Positions 51,166-64,000 of a DNA stretch of 64,000 nucleotides are shown here, piece after piece. This DNA comes from Argopecten irradians (lineage: Eukaryota > Mollusca > Bivalvia > Pectinida > Pectinidae). How positions within the stretch are numbered: the first letter of the stretch is position 1; each line of letters starts with the position of its first letter. Location of the stretch: contig NC_091136.1 of the NCBI RefSeq assembly GCF_041381155.1, positions 46,118,284 to 46,182,283 on the forward strand. Reading direction: 5' to 3'. A program made the position numbers and the translations under genes. The notes beneath the pieces were generated by a model. The model made no database searches. It had not been told where the DNA came from and worked only from the letters and a program-made list of their open reading frames with translations.

Positions 51166-51649
51166 TTATATATTTATGTAAGATTACAATAGCATGTACC
51201 TAATTGATCACTGTGCATGGTGATGTGAAGGATATGGAAACATGTACTAGAAATATTCCACTTTTGCATATTACTGCTTGCCATATTATAGTAGTAAGAT
51301 ATTGGCCATTACCATTGTAACTAATGTGCAAAAACAATGCAGTGTTTCTGAAAACAAATATCAGATAATTTGGTAATATGCAAATACAGAATATTAGTGT
51401 TGAAATAGTTTTCAGTTATAAGCTGCCTACATATTTTATTTCATTAAGTGCTTTTACAACCAACTCCAACAACACTTTGACTTTACAGTTAAAGAAAGCA
51501 ACACAAATTTTACATGATAAAAATAACATGTACTGAAAATATTTATAAAAATCTATAAATATTCAGAATTTAATTGATGTAATGTATAATCACCCATATC
51601 TGAACTGAAATATAATTTTACTTGAATATAACCTGTACTTTATCCCCCC

Positions 51650-51692
51650 CTCCCAAACAAAGCACTTTATTCCCCCCCCCCCCCAAACAAAG
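51650..51692. repeat. C-run duplication
   Basis: Two imperfect copies of a run of C followed by aaacaaagc; the second run has about 14 C. Likely a slippage-prone site. Confidence 0.8.
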
Positions 51693-51827
51693 CCTTTTCA
51701 ATCAGCTATAGGGCTATCAGCTGTCTTATTAGTGACTCATATTAGTGAGCAAATATTTGCTCAAAATAAAGTGATTCACACATTTTTTTTTATAAAAAAC
51801 TTCATTTTAATGACCAAGGGCTTGCTC

Positions 51828-52041
51828 ATATTCTGTATTTACATATTACAGAGTTATCTGTCCTTGCCAGTTGGAATTGATTGTGACAGGGTGTGTTTGT
51901 GAGTATAACCTCATGTTTTTCACAGAAAACAACATGAGTTTCACTCACAAAATAATGGCGTCACTATGGATTTGTACCAACATGCAAAGACAAAATAGGA
52001 GTTTGCAGATAACAGTTTTTATAACGTTATAAATATGGATA
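51828..52041. mobile_element. Palindromic MITE, family C, copy 2
   Basis: ttctgtatttacatattaca, gagttatctg and ggaattgattgtgac match family C copy 1; the right arm is recognisable but more diverged (gcagataacag). Confidence 0.7.
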
Positions 52042-53043
52042 GACTCCAGCCCTTGATACACTCTCCCTTAAAAAGTGTTACGCAATGTGGACATTTTTGC
52101 CTTTTTAAAGTTTCATTAAAATTTCTTACTTAGCGATACATGAAGAACACATCAACAAGTGCAAATATCAACTGCCAACAGTTGACTAATTAAGCAAAAA
52201 TATCCACACCCAAACATCAATGTCTACAGTACATACAATCCTACACAATGATTGCCTGACCAATTTTTTCTAATTGAACTTAAGCTTTCTATTACACAAA
52301 CAAACAATATACCAAATATGCTATTAAATTTAGAACAAACATATTATTTTGAACAATTCGAATTTTCTAAAATGCCTAAACTTAATGATTACTGTGATTA
52401 TGTGATATTCAAATTGCAGGAGTTCAACGAGACTTGCCACCATCTTATAAAATATTATCAACAACTCATAAGGGTGTGGAGGCTAGTCTAGATTTCGACA
52501 GTTACTTTAGTGAAAGATACAATACACCACATTTTTGTATGAAAAGGCAATACTCTCATAAAAATCTTACAATTTCCTTAACTTTAAGATGTAAGATGAT
52601 TTTATTGATTTTGAAGATAGGTATACATTACCTGTTCAAAGAGGTAGCACTTTGATTTATATGGGTGTACACATGTTTGTCAGAGGAACCATTACAGATG
52701 ATAAATGATATACACTAGGCGCAAGTGCAATACACAATAATCATTTTAAATTATTTCAAGAAGTCTCTGAATTGTGTTGCTCAAAGGCTCACTTTCTCAG
52801 GAGAAAGATTTTTTGCATTTTATATGTTGGTAAGAACAATCTACCGGTAAACAAACATTTACTCATGAACTACATCATGGGATATTTCGCAAGTGAACAA
52901 CTTGTGACGTGAAAATAATAGCATTCATCTTTCTGCACTAGCACATGTGTTCTGACAGTATCACAAGACAGAAATACACAAGTATCCAAATGCTCGTTTT
53001 GTTTTATAACATCATTAAAAAGGTACAATTCAATTTCCTTTGT

Positions 53044-53451
53044 CAATCTGATTAAAGTACAGATCCTTATTATCACTACGCTGGATAAAAGGATCTGAGA
53101 AAATCCCATTAGGGGTCCTGTCTAGGTGACCTTTGGAAATTGCCAATGAAATTGCTGCTGGCAAAATTTTGACAGAGTGATTTTCCAGGGCCAAAAAAGT
53201 TTGAAAATCTGTCAGAGAATTATTTCCGTGTATATAGTCATCTCGCCCAAAGAGCACAACAAAGCTAATCATATTTGTATGTTGGGGCGAAATGGCGTTG
53301 TCAATTGATATAGCAACATGCAGAAAATGCATTTGATCTGAATAACACGTGGTATAAAGGTCATCCGAACATAACCCTTAATGGGATGTTCGATTTCTCA
53401 GATCCTCTATTGAACAGAGTGGTTATAAGGATCTGTATTTCAATCAGATTG
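53044..53451. mobile_element. MITE with about 80-bp inverted ends
   Basis: CAATCTGATTAAAGTACAGA at the left and the inverse TCTGTATTTCAATCAGATTG at the right; inverted homology continues inward through ggatctgagaaa and atcccatta. 408 bp, no transposase. Lies downstream of the SOCS5 3' end. Confidence 0.85.
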
Positions 53452-53553
53452 TTTCCTTTTGTTAGCACATAATTACAAATGTACACACAAGGAAACAAAT
53501 AACTTCAATAATATAATAATAATTCAAATATTTGAATATTAAATAATATAAAG

Positions 53554-53559
53554 TTTATT
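53554..53559 (-). terminator. Candidate polyadenylation signal of SOCS5
   Basis: AATAAA on the minus strand about 90 bp past the SOCS5 stop codon. It would give an unusually short 3' UTR; other signals further downstream are possible in this AT-rich DNA. Confidence 0.4.
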
Positions 53560-53645
53560 ACTAACCCTGTCATCAGCTATATATATGCGACATTGTGTCT
53601 AGTGGATGTTATTTCCATGCCCACTCTCTGGTCTCTCAACATCGG

Positions 53646-55244
53646 CTAGGAAGCCATATCAAATCTCCGCACACGAACCTTCTGCTTGTAGTGATAGTAT
53701 AGGAGATATTCCTTGAGAGATCGGGGAAGTGGCAGATTATGAACTCCATCATATGTTGTATTGTCACAGATACTAGACCGACACATGTGCTGGAGAGAGA
53801 ATGTAAAGTTCCTGTGAAGAGGAGAGGTTAGCATTGGCTCAAAGAACATGCAGCAGCTTGGATCTTTGTAATGTTCAATAAGACCACAAACTGTATCTGA
53901 AGCAAACACACCTGGGTCATGAGAATCAAAACTGAATTTGTGATTCCATTGTTCAATTCTGGCATGTAGAGACCGTCCATAACGCCTAAAACTAACGGAG
54001 AAGAGAAATTCCTCCTGTGCACTATCTCGTAATAGAAATGTCCCCTCTGGCTTGTTCTCAAGTAGTTTTTCAGCCTGGTAGCGGTCCATGACACCCCAGT
54101 AGAAACTACACTTAGTGATCTGTAAGATGTCTGGCACCAGGCAGTGCATGTAGTCCACTTGAGAGTGAGCACCGTAGTGACGACCAAGAAGTGGGACGCG
54201 TGGGACAGTGGGTGTAGGAGATGGAGGTGCCTGCACTAGGTGGATACGCGTCGGACTCCCTCCGCCTACCTCACTTGCCCCAAACTGTGGAACCAAAATG
54301 TTTTGTCGCAATTCTATCCCTTCCTTCATTTCTCTTGCTCTCTCAGCGATTCTCCTCTCGTCCACATCTTCTGTGGGGTACAACTCATCAAAGTTGATGG
54401 AGTTTAGGGGCCTGAACATAACAAATACCTCCGAGGTGGTTCGCTGCAAATCTGGAGCACTGAACCTTTGAGCCCTACCGCGGGGTACCCGACTCGTGTC
54501 TGTCATAAGTCTCTCGGGTACTAGATTCTCAGTCATCAGATCCTCAGGAAGAAAGCCTCCCTCAGCTCCAGCCACGTGGCTACCTGACCTGTAATCATCC
54601 TCTGTTATACTAATAGTGTCTGCTGAGGATGGCTCAATTTCTTCAAAAGTTATTTCCCCTTTTGAACTTTCAAGAGTCCTCCTGTATGATGTACACATAA
54701 TGCTATCATTGGATTTGGCCCCTTGCACTAACTCCTGGTCTGACGTATTTAATCTCGAGCTTTTGGATATTAATTTGCCTCTGAATTTAATTGTCCAAAA
54801 CTTTTTTCTCATATTCTTTTCCTGCATATCACATTTTTTCCTTCTTGAATTTACAATTCTTCGAGTTGAAGACTTTTTTGACATGTTTCTTTCAACACTC
54901 ATGTCCGACATTAAATCTACCATTTCGTCTGAATCTGACAGGTCAGTCATTTCACTCTCTTCCTTTTCGCAAGAAGATTGCTCTACAAAATCTGTTATAC
55001 TATTAAGTGATATTTGACTTCCACAACAAAAGAACGGCCGAACAGCAGACCTGTGCATTCTGTGATGAGTGAGGGCATTGATAGAGAATGCAGACTTTGG
55101 ACTGCGCTTAGTGCTGACAGAGTTCCCTTCTCCTGGCTTTTCAGTACAACTCTGAACCATTGTCCTCTTGTGTTGAAGATCTGACTCATCCAAACTCAAT
55201 TCCTCTTTTACAATTTTATCTGTATCATCATCTGAAACAGACAA
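53646..55244 (-). CDS. SOCS5: Suppressor of cytokine signalling 5 (SH2 + SOCS box), large last exon
   Basis: Substrate adaptor of an Elongin B/C-Cullin5 ubiquitin ligase that dampens JAK-STAT and EGF-receptor signalling. As read from 55244 it is 532 aa (human SOCS5 536). Seen: a long polar, Ser-rich N-terminal region; [11 protein letters not shown], comparable with the vertebrate SOCS4/5 linker; then SH2 domain about 383-478 starting [11 protein letters not shown] with the phosphotyrosine-binding FLLRDS (arginine 406); then SOCS box about 484-521 with BC-box [11 protein letters not shown], Cul5-box LPLP, and the family-typical [10 protein letters not shown] near the end. SH2 and box are very close to SOCS5/SOCS4. 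The start is doubtful: a good acceptor (pyrimidine tract ending ttcag) lies at 55232, inside the first five codons, so the true exon probably begins at 55231 in phase 1 and is fed by an upstream exon I could not find. Confidence 0.93.
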   Translation of the reverse strand: MSVSDDDTDKIVKEELSLDESDLQHKRTMVQSCTEKPGEGNSVSTKRSPKSAFSINALTHHRMHRSAVRPFFCCGSQISLNSITDFVEQSSCEKEESEMTDLSDSDEMVDLMSDMSVERNMSKKSSTRRIVNSRRKKCDMQEKNMRKKFWTIKFRGKLISKSSRLNTSDQELVQGAKSNDSIMCTSYRRTLESSKGEITFEEIEPSSADTISITEDDYRSGSHVAGAEGGFLPEDLMTENLVPERLMTDTSRVPRGRAQRFSAPDLQRTTSEVFVMFRPLNSINFDELYPTEDVDERRIAERAREMKEGIELRQNILVPQFGASEVGGGSPTRIHLVQAPPSPTPTVPRVPLLGRHYGAHSQVDYMHCLVPDILQITKCSFYWGVMDRYQAEKLLENKPEGTFLLRDSAQEEFLFSVSFRRYGRSLHARIEQWNHKFSFDSHDPGVFASDTVCGLIEHYKDPSCCMFFEPMLTSPLHRNFTFSLQHMCRSSICDNTTYDGVHNLPLPRSLKEYLLYYHYKQKVRVRRFDMAS

Positions 55245-55937
55245 ACAGGTATAACTATAAATATCAAAGTAGGTATTAACTAATCATCAACATCATCCAG
55301 CAAGATTTATAAAAGAATTACCTCTAGTGAATACTGTAACTTCATAGAGAATGTGGAATATAGCTGGGATACACAGACATGGGTACACATATGCTAGCAC
55401 AGCACACACTCATCATGTTTATATAGATGCTAGACACACAAAGGCAGAAGACAAGTGACATATGTTTTATATACAACCAATCAACTTTGATGTCTAGACA
55501 ACTCTTTAAACATCAAATAAATCCCAACCTCTTTTATAATCAACATTATGTGAAATTAGCATAGCTAATGGTATACATATATAATGATTAAATACACTAT
55601 AACAGACTTATACCCAGAAAAACACAGCCTTTGTCATAAAATAATGTTAACATAATTAATGAAAAAGACCATTTTCTTTTGTCTTATGTAAAAAATGGCA
55701 TGTAGGGATCAGGAAAAGGTTGTGTGAGTCTGTCTGTAGGGGTGATGTATTGATGCTATTTATACATTTAACAGCCTTCATCTTTGGATCAAAACTTGTA
55801 GTTCCACTGAACACTGATGAAGATAAAATTCTTGCACACTATCATCATCACCTTGTGACTTTAAATAGTGAACAAGATATACATATTTAGTATACTATGC
55901 CTGTGAAAGATTATACAGATGTTTTTATTTAAGCATT

Positions 55938-56068
55938 GATGTCACTATTTTTTAATTTCATCAGGGTATACTGTGAAAGAAATTTTGTTTGCACGTAGAG
56001 GATTCTCACAAAAGTTTGCAAACAAAATTTATCTCATAACCCGATGAAGTTCAAAAATAGTGACATCA
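55938..56068. mobile_element. 131-bp palindromic MITE
   Basis: gatgtcactattttttaatt, catcaggg and attttgtttgca at the left; the inverse (tgcaaacaaaat, gatgaa, aaaatagtgacatc) at the right. Upstream of the SOCS5 last exon, perhaps inside its intron. Confidence 0.8.
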
Positions 56069-56844
56069 TGCCAATAATTAATTTTGCAGATTACTTGATG
56101 ATATAAAATATATTTAAACATACGATTCCATTGATTTTCCAATGGATTATTTTTTCTATATCAATACACAATGTTGACGTCTCTATTGTTACATCATGAT
56201 AACGTTGGGTTTTCGCACCATTCTCGGATTTTATTTTTCATAGTATATGAAGAAAAAGTATCAGCCAATCAGAAAGTCAGATTTAGTATGAAAAAAAAAA
56301 CATTAATTATATTCTTATATTAACAACTAATCAAATGTATTTTAGTACAACATTTTTTTGTTTATGTCCTTTGCATTCTCTTAAACTTCACATTTTTACT
56401 TTATTTGTTAAAGGTGATCATACAGTTAATTACTTTTAAATTTTCTTTAAATATTTTGATAAAACATCATTTATTAAAGTAGCTGCTATTTTTATTACAT
56501 ACATTTTTTCTTGTCATCAAATGATAAATACAATGTAATTGATATATCAATATATTAGAGTTCTCCCCTTAGTGAAGACCTTATAAATTAAGCACGTTTG
56601 AAATAATCATTATCAATAAAGGAGACAAGATTCAATGACATGACTATTGTGCACTGTACATGTTCTGTAATGAGAGTTAGTGAATTACATAATCATTGCC
56701 AAATAATGGAAATAAAGCAGGACAGGACGGATGTGGTTAACAATATTAAATAACATATATGCCCCAAGCCCACCTATATTTCATGAGTATAAATCAAGCT
56801 CATGGGCCTTTATTTATATAACTGGACCTAGCTGTATGTCAAAT

Positions 56845-56970
56845 TGTCTTTACAATCACCTCTGTATAAAGACCACCTGCTGTATAAAACCACTATCTCT
56901 GGGTACCAACAAATGGTCAATTTTAACACCATATGACCATGACCTAAGCATAAATACCACTTGCCTATAA
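56845..56970 (+). repeat. Interspersed repeat, copy 1
   Basis: Shares caatcacctctgtataaaga, ccacctgct, gggtaccaa and atggtcaattt with 60085-60215. Internally repetitive (caatcacc / gaccacc). Confidence 0.7.
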
Positions 56971-58275
56971 AGACATTTTTTTCTTTCTTAATCCCATAGA
57001 TAGACTTATAGACAGACTGAATCTAATAACACCGCACTGTACATCAACTTAATGTGATTCAAGTTCTTGACAAGCCTTATATAGGATGAAATTTTTAGAT
57101 ATGTGCAAATGACATAAGACAACTATAAGAAGAATGAGAACCTGAAGACAATTTCTATCTTACAGGTGTATAAAGCATCTTACAGGTGTATAAAGCAATG
57201 TTAACCATTAATGATTTACCAATGCATTATTAGTCTGAAATAAAACCAACCACAGCAACATGTTTTAAATAAGTGGCAATTTTTCTTTGATTCTAAAGTT
57301 ATTTATGCTTCTTCTTAACCATCCTTCCTGGACTTTATGACAAAATAAAGAACAGATGGTAGAAAAATACACGCAAATGTAATAAAAAAAATCTTAAGCT
57401 CTGCAGCTGTCCAAGTCATAACATTTCAAGTATTATATTAACACAAGAACAGATGGATACAAAATGTAAATGGTAGGCTATAGCTATGTACAGTCAAGCA
57501 TTCTCCAAAGAAGACTGCAAATTGCCGAAATGTATACATTATTTAGTACCAGTATGTTGTACAAATGTATGTGTTTATTAGCAAATATGTACCATGGTAG
57601 CTAGTTTGTCTGCTAGATAAAACTATCGGGTAATCAAAATCCAACATTCTGATTTTTTTGTCAGTAAACTGATAATGGTGTATTTTTTATTATACTTGCA
57701 TTCATATATAATTCTACCTCTAATTCATTTCTAACACTGCAATTAAAAGTTACTCATAAAAATAAGAAAGATTAATTCTTTGTTTGGTATTCTTAATTCT
57801 TTGAATAGAGTTTTCCTTTTCTTTTATACAATTTTCCTAATGAAAAACTATTGTCTGATGACTTACTTTTTAGACATTTCTGTTTGACATTGCCTCTGTA
57901 ATCAAGCTGTTGACTGCTTTACTATCAATATGTTTCTACTCGACACTGTGCTGTGAACTTAATTTGCAGGCTACACTTCCATCACATAATGTACTGTAAT
58001 GACTACACTGCTACCCCACACAAACAAAGAATTCCAAGCGGAAATCATTTTGACGAAAACCTCCAACACCGGAAATGAGAGCTTGAGGAATTAGGCAGTA
58101 ACATCTGTGGGTTATTTGTATACATACAGTATGATAGGGACAGACATCATTTATAATTGGTACTTATAATTATGTCAGATGGAAAAGTCCTGTTGGCAAC
58201 GCTTTCCCTTAATTATCACATTAGTTTGCACAATATAAAGATATTTTTGCTACTTTTTTATAACAAGAGTAAGAT

Positions 58276-58415
58276 CACAGGAGTTTGATGTTCTGTCCAT
58301 AATATATAGTATAAATATATAAAAAAAATACCCCTATATACTTTATATAGTATATATAGGGGTATTTTATATATATATATACTATGTATTATTGACAAAA
58401 CGTCAAACTCCTGTG
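58276..58415. mobile_element. Palindromic MITE with CACAGG ends, copy 3 (diverged family member)
   Basis: 140-bp palindrome, CACAGGAGTTTGATGTTCTG at the left and the near-inverse at the right, with a strong inner hairpin (atacccctatata). Exact 7-bp duplication gtaagat at 58269-58275 and 58416-58422. Shares termini and duplication length, but not interior, with 15428 and 43362. Confidence 0.9.
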
Positions 58416-59120
58416 GTAAGATATTCTAGATATGTAATGTACATCAAAACATGCCCCCTCCCTCATACAAATACCTATAATAAATGTTCATCAGATAAAA
58501 GTAAGGTCTCAGACTACATGTATCACAGGAGATTTACAAGGTATTCATTTTTACTGCTGTGTTTACTTCAATTCCCCCAATCATAATTAAATATATAATT
58601 GAGTTTTTGTAGTTACTGTATGTGATAAGATAACACATCAATGCTAGGTGAATGTAATTGCATCCAAATATCGGTATGACTATAACACAGACAGAAATTG
58701 AACATTCTAACAACATTAACTATATCTAGCATCAATATCAGTAGCACAATTGTGTCAAGATTCATTCCTCATGAACTGTATAAAACATGAAAATATTAAT
58801 ACATGTATATCAATGTTCATTATGAATATTCTAAGCAGATATCAATGTTCATAAATATTTCAAAGCAGAAACATATAATATATTTTTCTGTTCTAAGTCA
58901 TAGTCAATGTATAGTGTACGAAGGTAGATTTAAATACATGCATTGAAGTAGAAACACAACGATGAAACAATTCACCATAATTACTAGAAATTGAAGGTCA
59001 CAACTTTACTGACATGAAATACATGATCGTATTTGGTAAATTCACTACTATTATATATATATATAGACTATTATAATAAATATGAAGAAAAATCCTTACG
59101 GACGAAATCTATAAGAAATA

Positions 59121-59222
59121 AAAACAATAACGACTGACTAGTGAGCGTTTTCGTCCCATTCAAGGGAGCTCTTCAGACTCTGAATGGGGCAAAGCGCTCA
59201 CTTGTCAGTCATTATTGTTTTT
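59121..59222. mobile_element. 102-bp foldback repeat
   Basis: aaaacaataacgactgacta, gtgagcg and cccattca at the left, inverted at the right (tgaatggg, cgctcac, tgtcagtcattattgttt). Likely a small hairpin element. Confidence 0.75.
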
Positions 59223-59757
59223 ATAGACTATTATATACATCCGTATATAGTATAATGAATCAGAATTCTGTGGGTGGTAAAGGAAAACAGGTAAAACTTA
59301 CATGGAGCCTGATGTCGATTAACACATATCACATAGGAGTCAGGAATGATTTTCTTTAAATTATATATAATCCTGTAGAATGAATTATCTGGCACTTATC
59401 ACAAATAGAAACCCAATCCTGTCCAGTCTGGAGTTCTACCAACTATGGTATATCCTATCACCCTCAGCAGCCGTCCCTGTCCCATTGATCCCTGGCTGTA
59501 CAGATGGTTGGGAGTGGGCTGGCAGGCTGTGTGGGCGGACTACTGGATGAGATCTATTGATTATAGAGCCTGTGGTAACAGTCATACTCCAGGTGTTGAT
59601 AAATAATACAACACACAGGAATTCCATTGACTAGCATTGAACAGGTAATAATGGTATTATAATGTGTTTTACCACTAGAAAATAGTACAAGGCCACACAT
59701 TGTTTTTATAGTACTGGCCAATCCCATTTTCCTGATTTCATCAGGCCATAATTCACA

Positions 59758-59851
59758 TACCATATTCAAATCAATAAATAAATGATCATGGGCGCTCAAA
59801 AAAGAAAGAAATGAAAAAATAAAAGGGCGCTTAATAGAAACAAATTTGGTA
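59758..59851. mobile_element. Short MITE, relative of 2895-3078
   Basis: TACCATATTCAAATCAATAA at the left and GGGCGCTTAATAGA...TTTGGTA at the right; 94 bp. Confidence 0.6.
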
Positions 59852-60084
59852 CATAACATCAAAGAACAAATAGCACAAACTATTACTTAACGAAATGTCA
59901 AATTATGTTATGTTAATTAAGACTATTAATTCATGTCAAAACAAAATTAGGTATAAAAATATCAACTGTTATCAGAGAATTAGCTAAAGGTTTATTTTGA
60001 CAATCAAAAAAGTACAAATTGGTACTTCAAACTGACTCAAAGAAATTTTTTACACGGGATCTATAAAATTTATATACAGTTAAA

Positions 60085-60215
60085 CCTGCCTTAGCAACCA
60101 CCTCTGCATAAAGACCACCTGCTTAATAAGACCACTTTTCTAGGGTCCCAAATGACCAATTTCAACACAATTCAATTTGGGTATGAAGAGTACCTGGTTA
60201 TAAAGACCATTCGGG
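60085..60215 (+). repeat. Interspersed repeat, copy 2
   Basis: Starts gttaaacctgccttagcaac, then acctctgcataaagaccacc; relative of 56845-56970. Confidence 0.7.
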
Positions 60216-60249
60216 TGAAAAAGTTGTAAAGTCTAGATATGAAACATGA

Positions 60250-63200
60250 TATTAAAATGCAGTAAAAATACTGCATGTTTAATTTCTAGAATAAAAATCA
60301 AAGCTTGAGCTGAATAAAATTGTAAGGTTTATCCCAAGAATATTGTACTACCCGTAATGTCAACTCTTCAACTTAGTCCTTGATCAAAACATTTCCCCCA
60401 GTATTCAAATTTAAAGTATTACTTACCAACAGGAATGGACAAATTTGAGAGTGAGACAGGAGCTATATACCATCAACAGAGCTACAACTAGTACCACTGA
60501 AATTGTTTGTATGCTATCTCTATATAGGGTGTGTGTTTACAATTTGCCTGGACTTCCGGCTAAGTATCCCCCCCCTGAGGAGGAGAGTGAGTGAGGGATG
60601 GTACTTGGTGAACACATGTAATCAGCATGGCTGTTGTGTTAATAATATCACATATTGCATCATCACCACGCAAAATGGTGAGTTTTTTTTTTATATACAC
60701 TGGTATATATTTCTTCCTTACTACTAATACAAAATATGTACTATCAAAAGCAATAGCAAATTTATAGAGGCAAATGTATTCTCAGTAACTACAACATTTA
60801 CATAAAAGGCTGAAAATTTAAAGTAAATTGCATTAAAACAATAGTCTATTACTGCATATGTATACTGGGTATTTTAGGTATCTATATGTCAAATAATGAT
60901 CAATTATTATTAATTAACCTACCAGTATTTTGAGGTTATGCACCTCTAAAAGAAAGGAAAGTATATTACATTATCAAATATGCAAATTGTATGATGTATT
61001 TCACCAGTTAACAAACTGAATTCCATTGTCATTATACCCTGAAAACCATGGAAGTGCACAACCTTTAATTATTTATTCGTAGAACAATTTGACACCTGCC
61101 TTTGTTTACACTTGCATTAACACTCCGGTGTCTGTAAATGATTACAGACTACCAGGAGATAACACATTTCCGCCATGTTTCCATGAAATAATGAAGGAAT
61201 GCCACATTAATATTGCTATTTTCACTGCCAGAACAATAAGTCCTGCTCAGGAAAGGATGGGCAATGTACAGCAAATGGAACTAATACACACATACAAGGT
61301 AATCACCCACAAACAATAATTACCTTTATTCGGAGAGGATAGGATTGGCTTCAAACGATAATGCTCCTTTCATATGCATTACTAAAAGTACCATCATGAA
61401 AATTTAATTTGTAACAAGAAACCATTGGTTCTACATTACATTGCATTGCCTTTGCAAATGTGAATTGCCTTTTTGCCAAACATCAAAGTGAAATGGATAT
61501 CATAACAGCTTAAATAATAATCCTTTGTTATTCCCACAGAAATTCTAAATTATAAATTGACATAAAAACTGATCAAACTTTTAAAAAACACATATACCAG
61601 ATCTAGAGTAGGTTTCAATCATTTTATTAGTGTTCATGGGGGTAGGTCTTTTTAGTTTTCTAATTAGTCACAGTGTCCTCTCCTAAACCTTTGAAAGCAT
61701 TTTCATTTCAGAGCAGAGGATCTGTGAACATGCATGCATAAATCAAGAATTGAGAGCTGAATATCAGACAGGAACCTGATCATTAATGATATATAACTAT
61801 CATACAACAAAAAAGTATCTATTTTTCAGCTACATGTAGAGAGACCTTGACAGAAAATTGTGATTTTGATCTTTTCATTTGATTTATTTCTCAATTTTAA
61901 TTGTTTTATTCATCTGAAGTTCACAACTAATATGGACATTATTTAACCAGGTTTTAATATCTAAGATTTAAGGATGATTTTTTTCAGTTCCAGCTCATTC
62001 CCAATAGCAAAGCTTAGCATCTATTGCTTCCAATTCAAGCCAAATGAACCAATGACCCTAGACTACCCAATCATCAATTACCATTGGGCTACATATATGT
62101 ACCTGGTAACCTCAACCAAGGTCCATTGTCCATATACATTTTGTATATCATATAAAATGCTTTCTATCACAATATATCGTGTTATTCCACTCTCAGGCCA
62201 TTATATATACATATAGAATAAATTGATGTAGTATAAGATATGTCCTTGCTATGGAATAAGATATGAAAAGCAAATATCAAAACAAATCTGCCTTCCCTAG
62301 CACTTTTGAAGCTACTGCTGCTCTTCAGGGGTTGCTAGGTGTAAGGTGTTGAATAAATATATCGATATTCCACTAGTGGAATAATATGTTCCGGTCTTTT
62401 GATTGTTTTTAATTGTTATAACATCAAATATTGAAAAACTTCATGTTGCTGTACTCCGGTCACTGCTTGCAGAACAAACTGCTGTTGAAACCAGATGTGT
62501 GACAGCAGTATCGGAATCTTTCATGTTTTCTAGCTGTATATATAGTGATCATGATGGTCAATTGGTTGGAAATCATAATTGATTATTGCTTGACATTGGT
62601 TAGGCCTTACCAACTGACTATTCGATTATTAATTGGATACATCACTATCAGTACAAATCACACATAGTATGACCTTTAAATTCAGTTTTTAATTATGATT
62701 AAAAGTTACTATGATCACCATATTTATATATATCTAAAACTCATACTTTCAAACGCAAGTATAAGTACACATCGTCTGACCGGTCCCTGAATCGTACACA
62801 CTATCAAACATTTTCGTTCAAAATTTAAATTGTCACAAGTACCGGACCGGGTATCTTCAATCAGGACTCGGGCACTTCGTGTAAATACTCTGTAATTACT
62901 ATGTTAATTTTAAATACTATACATATATAATTATAATATAAGCCAGTGGATGACTAGGATGTGTAAGATGAAAAAAAAATTCATTGAAACTAACATATGA
63001 TATTATTATATGCCTTCACACTCTGTCATGTTCTTACAATTGTTTTTGTACCATTTCCGACAAAGTCAGCAAATGGCAACTGTCATATCCAAATTGGATT
63101 TAATAGGAGGGCCTTTAACATCAATCTTATAGAAACCGAAGTGTTTCTATAAGTTTCCATACCGTTGATTTTGTTTTAACCCCTGGATGAGAACATATAT

Positions 63201-63676
63201 CTCCTGCACACGTGTGTCATCAGGACTCGTCATTTTTGTTGTTGATTAGAGTGGTCTCCCCTGCAGCGCATTCGATGAGAAAATAAAGGTGCATTGGACT
63301 AGGCATTTTTTGCTAAAGCTTGTGTCTTTTGTAACTTTTCAAAAAGAACTCAACCGTGTGAAATAATTTCCATATTCAACAACAACCACTCGTCATGTAA
63401 TTATATCCTCTCCATATATATATATATATATATAATATATATATTATATATGTGATATATTACAGTTGCTATTGTTGATATTACATTTTGCTTACACCAA
63501 TCTATATGAAGAAAATCTTCTTTTTTTAAACTAATATCCCAATCATTTAATAAAACCTTGTTATATTGCACAGTAAATATGACACGCTTAATTAGTTAAA
63601 GGGGTTTTACTAATGTAGTATGATTTCAAATGTCAATTTTTGAGGAAATGTAGTAGCGCCTTTATTAGCAAATGTC
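60250..63676. other. No gene recognised; AT-rich DNA
   Basis: No frame here resembles a known protein. A short (TA)n tract lies at 63415-63460. A minus-strand acceptor-like pyrimidine tract ends near 60577, and GC-richer DNA at 62750-62880 could be regulatory. The missing 5' exon or promoter of SOCS5 may be in this stretch, but I cannot show it. Confidence 0.4.
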
Positions 63677-64000
63677 TTAAAGATGCTCCACCGCTGACAA
63701 ATGGTATTTTTTCTCTATCAATAACAGGAGCAGGCGATTTAGTATTTTTCTTCAGTTACAAAAGTTACTTACTTTACACAATTTCCATCATTGAAAAGTT
63801 TGAGCTTCTAATTTTATTTCTAGATAAAAACACCAAATGTAATTATTTGCATCCAGAAAAAATTCCGTTGCACTATGTCTTATGTGGAATGCAGTACTGA
63901 TTGCGCATGCACCGAAAGCAAAATAAATTATTTCAAATTAATTTTTGTGTTAATTACATATATATATACACGATTAAACACCAATTATTGTTCAAATGAT
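63677..64000 (+). mobile_element. TTAA-flanked MITE, family A, copy 3 (cut by window end)
   Basis: TTAA-AGATGCTCCACCGC, then the same interior as the copies at 12044 and 50796; the right end lies beyond the window. Confidence 0.92.

Noticed and set aside
53828-54187. 119-codon minus frame, and plus frames at 54208-55017
   Set aside because: Overlap the SOCS5 exon in other frames or on the other strand; no independent homology.
59380-59630. GC-richer stretch with a minus frame of 63 codons, considered as a SOCS5 5' exon
   Set aside because: No good donor in the right phase and no resemblance to SOCS N-termini.
1-64000. CRISPR arrays, operons, tRNA or rRNA genes
   Set aside because: Repeats are tandem without unique spacers; tRNA-like boxes belong to SINEs; gene structure is eukaryotic. 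No complete tRNA or rRNA was seen.

Overview
The window is animal nuclear DNA: AT-rich, with short exons separated by repeat-filled introns. The genes are metazoan and the many short interspersed repeats (tRNA-derived SINEs, palindromic MITEs, LINE fragments) look like those of a bivalve mollusc. That placement rests on memory of repeat style, not on a search. By hand-splicing I recovered four complete multi-exon genes and one large last exon.

Layout: 3.3-15.2 kb, minus strand, is ATG14 (Barkor), 9 coding exons, 480 aa; its last intron holds a 2.5-kb minisatellite. 15.3-17.9 kb is a decayed LINE starting less than 100 bp from the ATG14 start codon and split by a palindromic insertion. 17.9-22.1 kb is repeat-rich with no gene I can support. 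22.1-27.7 kb and 30.0-37.3 kb, both minus, are tandem SLCO4A1-like organic anion transporter genes with the same 12-exon structure (669 and 664 aa). 37.3-42.3 kb is a dense patch of foldback and inverted-repeat elements. 42.3-47.0 kb, plus, is TSNAX (translin-associated factor X), 4 exons, 299 aa. 47.0-53.6 kb holds a 1-kb palindrome and several MITEs. 53.6-55.2 kb, minus, is SOCS5 with SH2 domain and SOCS box. 55.3-64 kb has repeats only, apart from a probable unseen 5' exon of SOCS5.

The genes do unrelated jobs (autophagy initiation, anion transport, small-RNA/DNA-repair nuclease, cytokine/EGF signalling). Only the two transporters form a functional cluster; they arose by tandem duplication, and exon 2 alone carries a near-identical 268-bp tract with sharp edges, which points to recent gene conversion. 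The most distinctive new element is a set of 100-140 bp near-perfect palindromes ending CACAGG...CCTGTG with 7-bp target duplications; two of the three copies sit inside LINE reverse-transcriptase sequence, and for one the empty site can be read across the junction.
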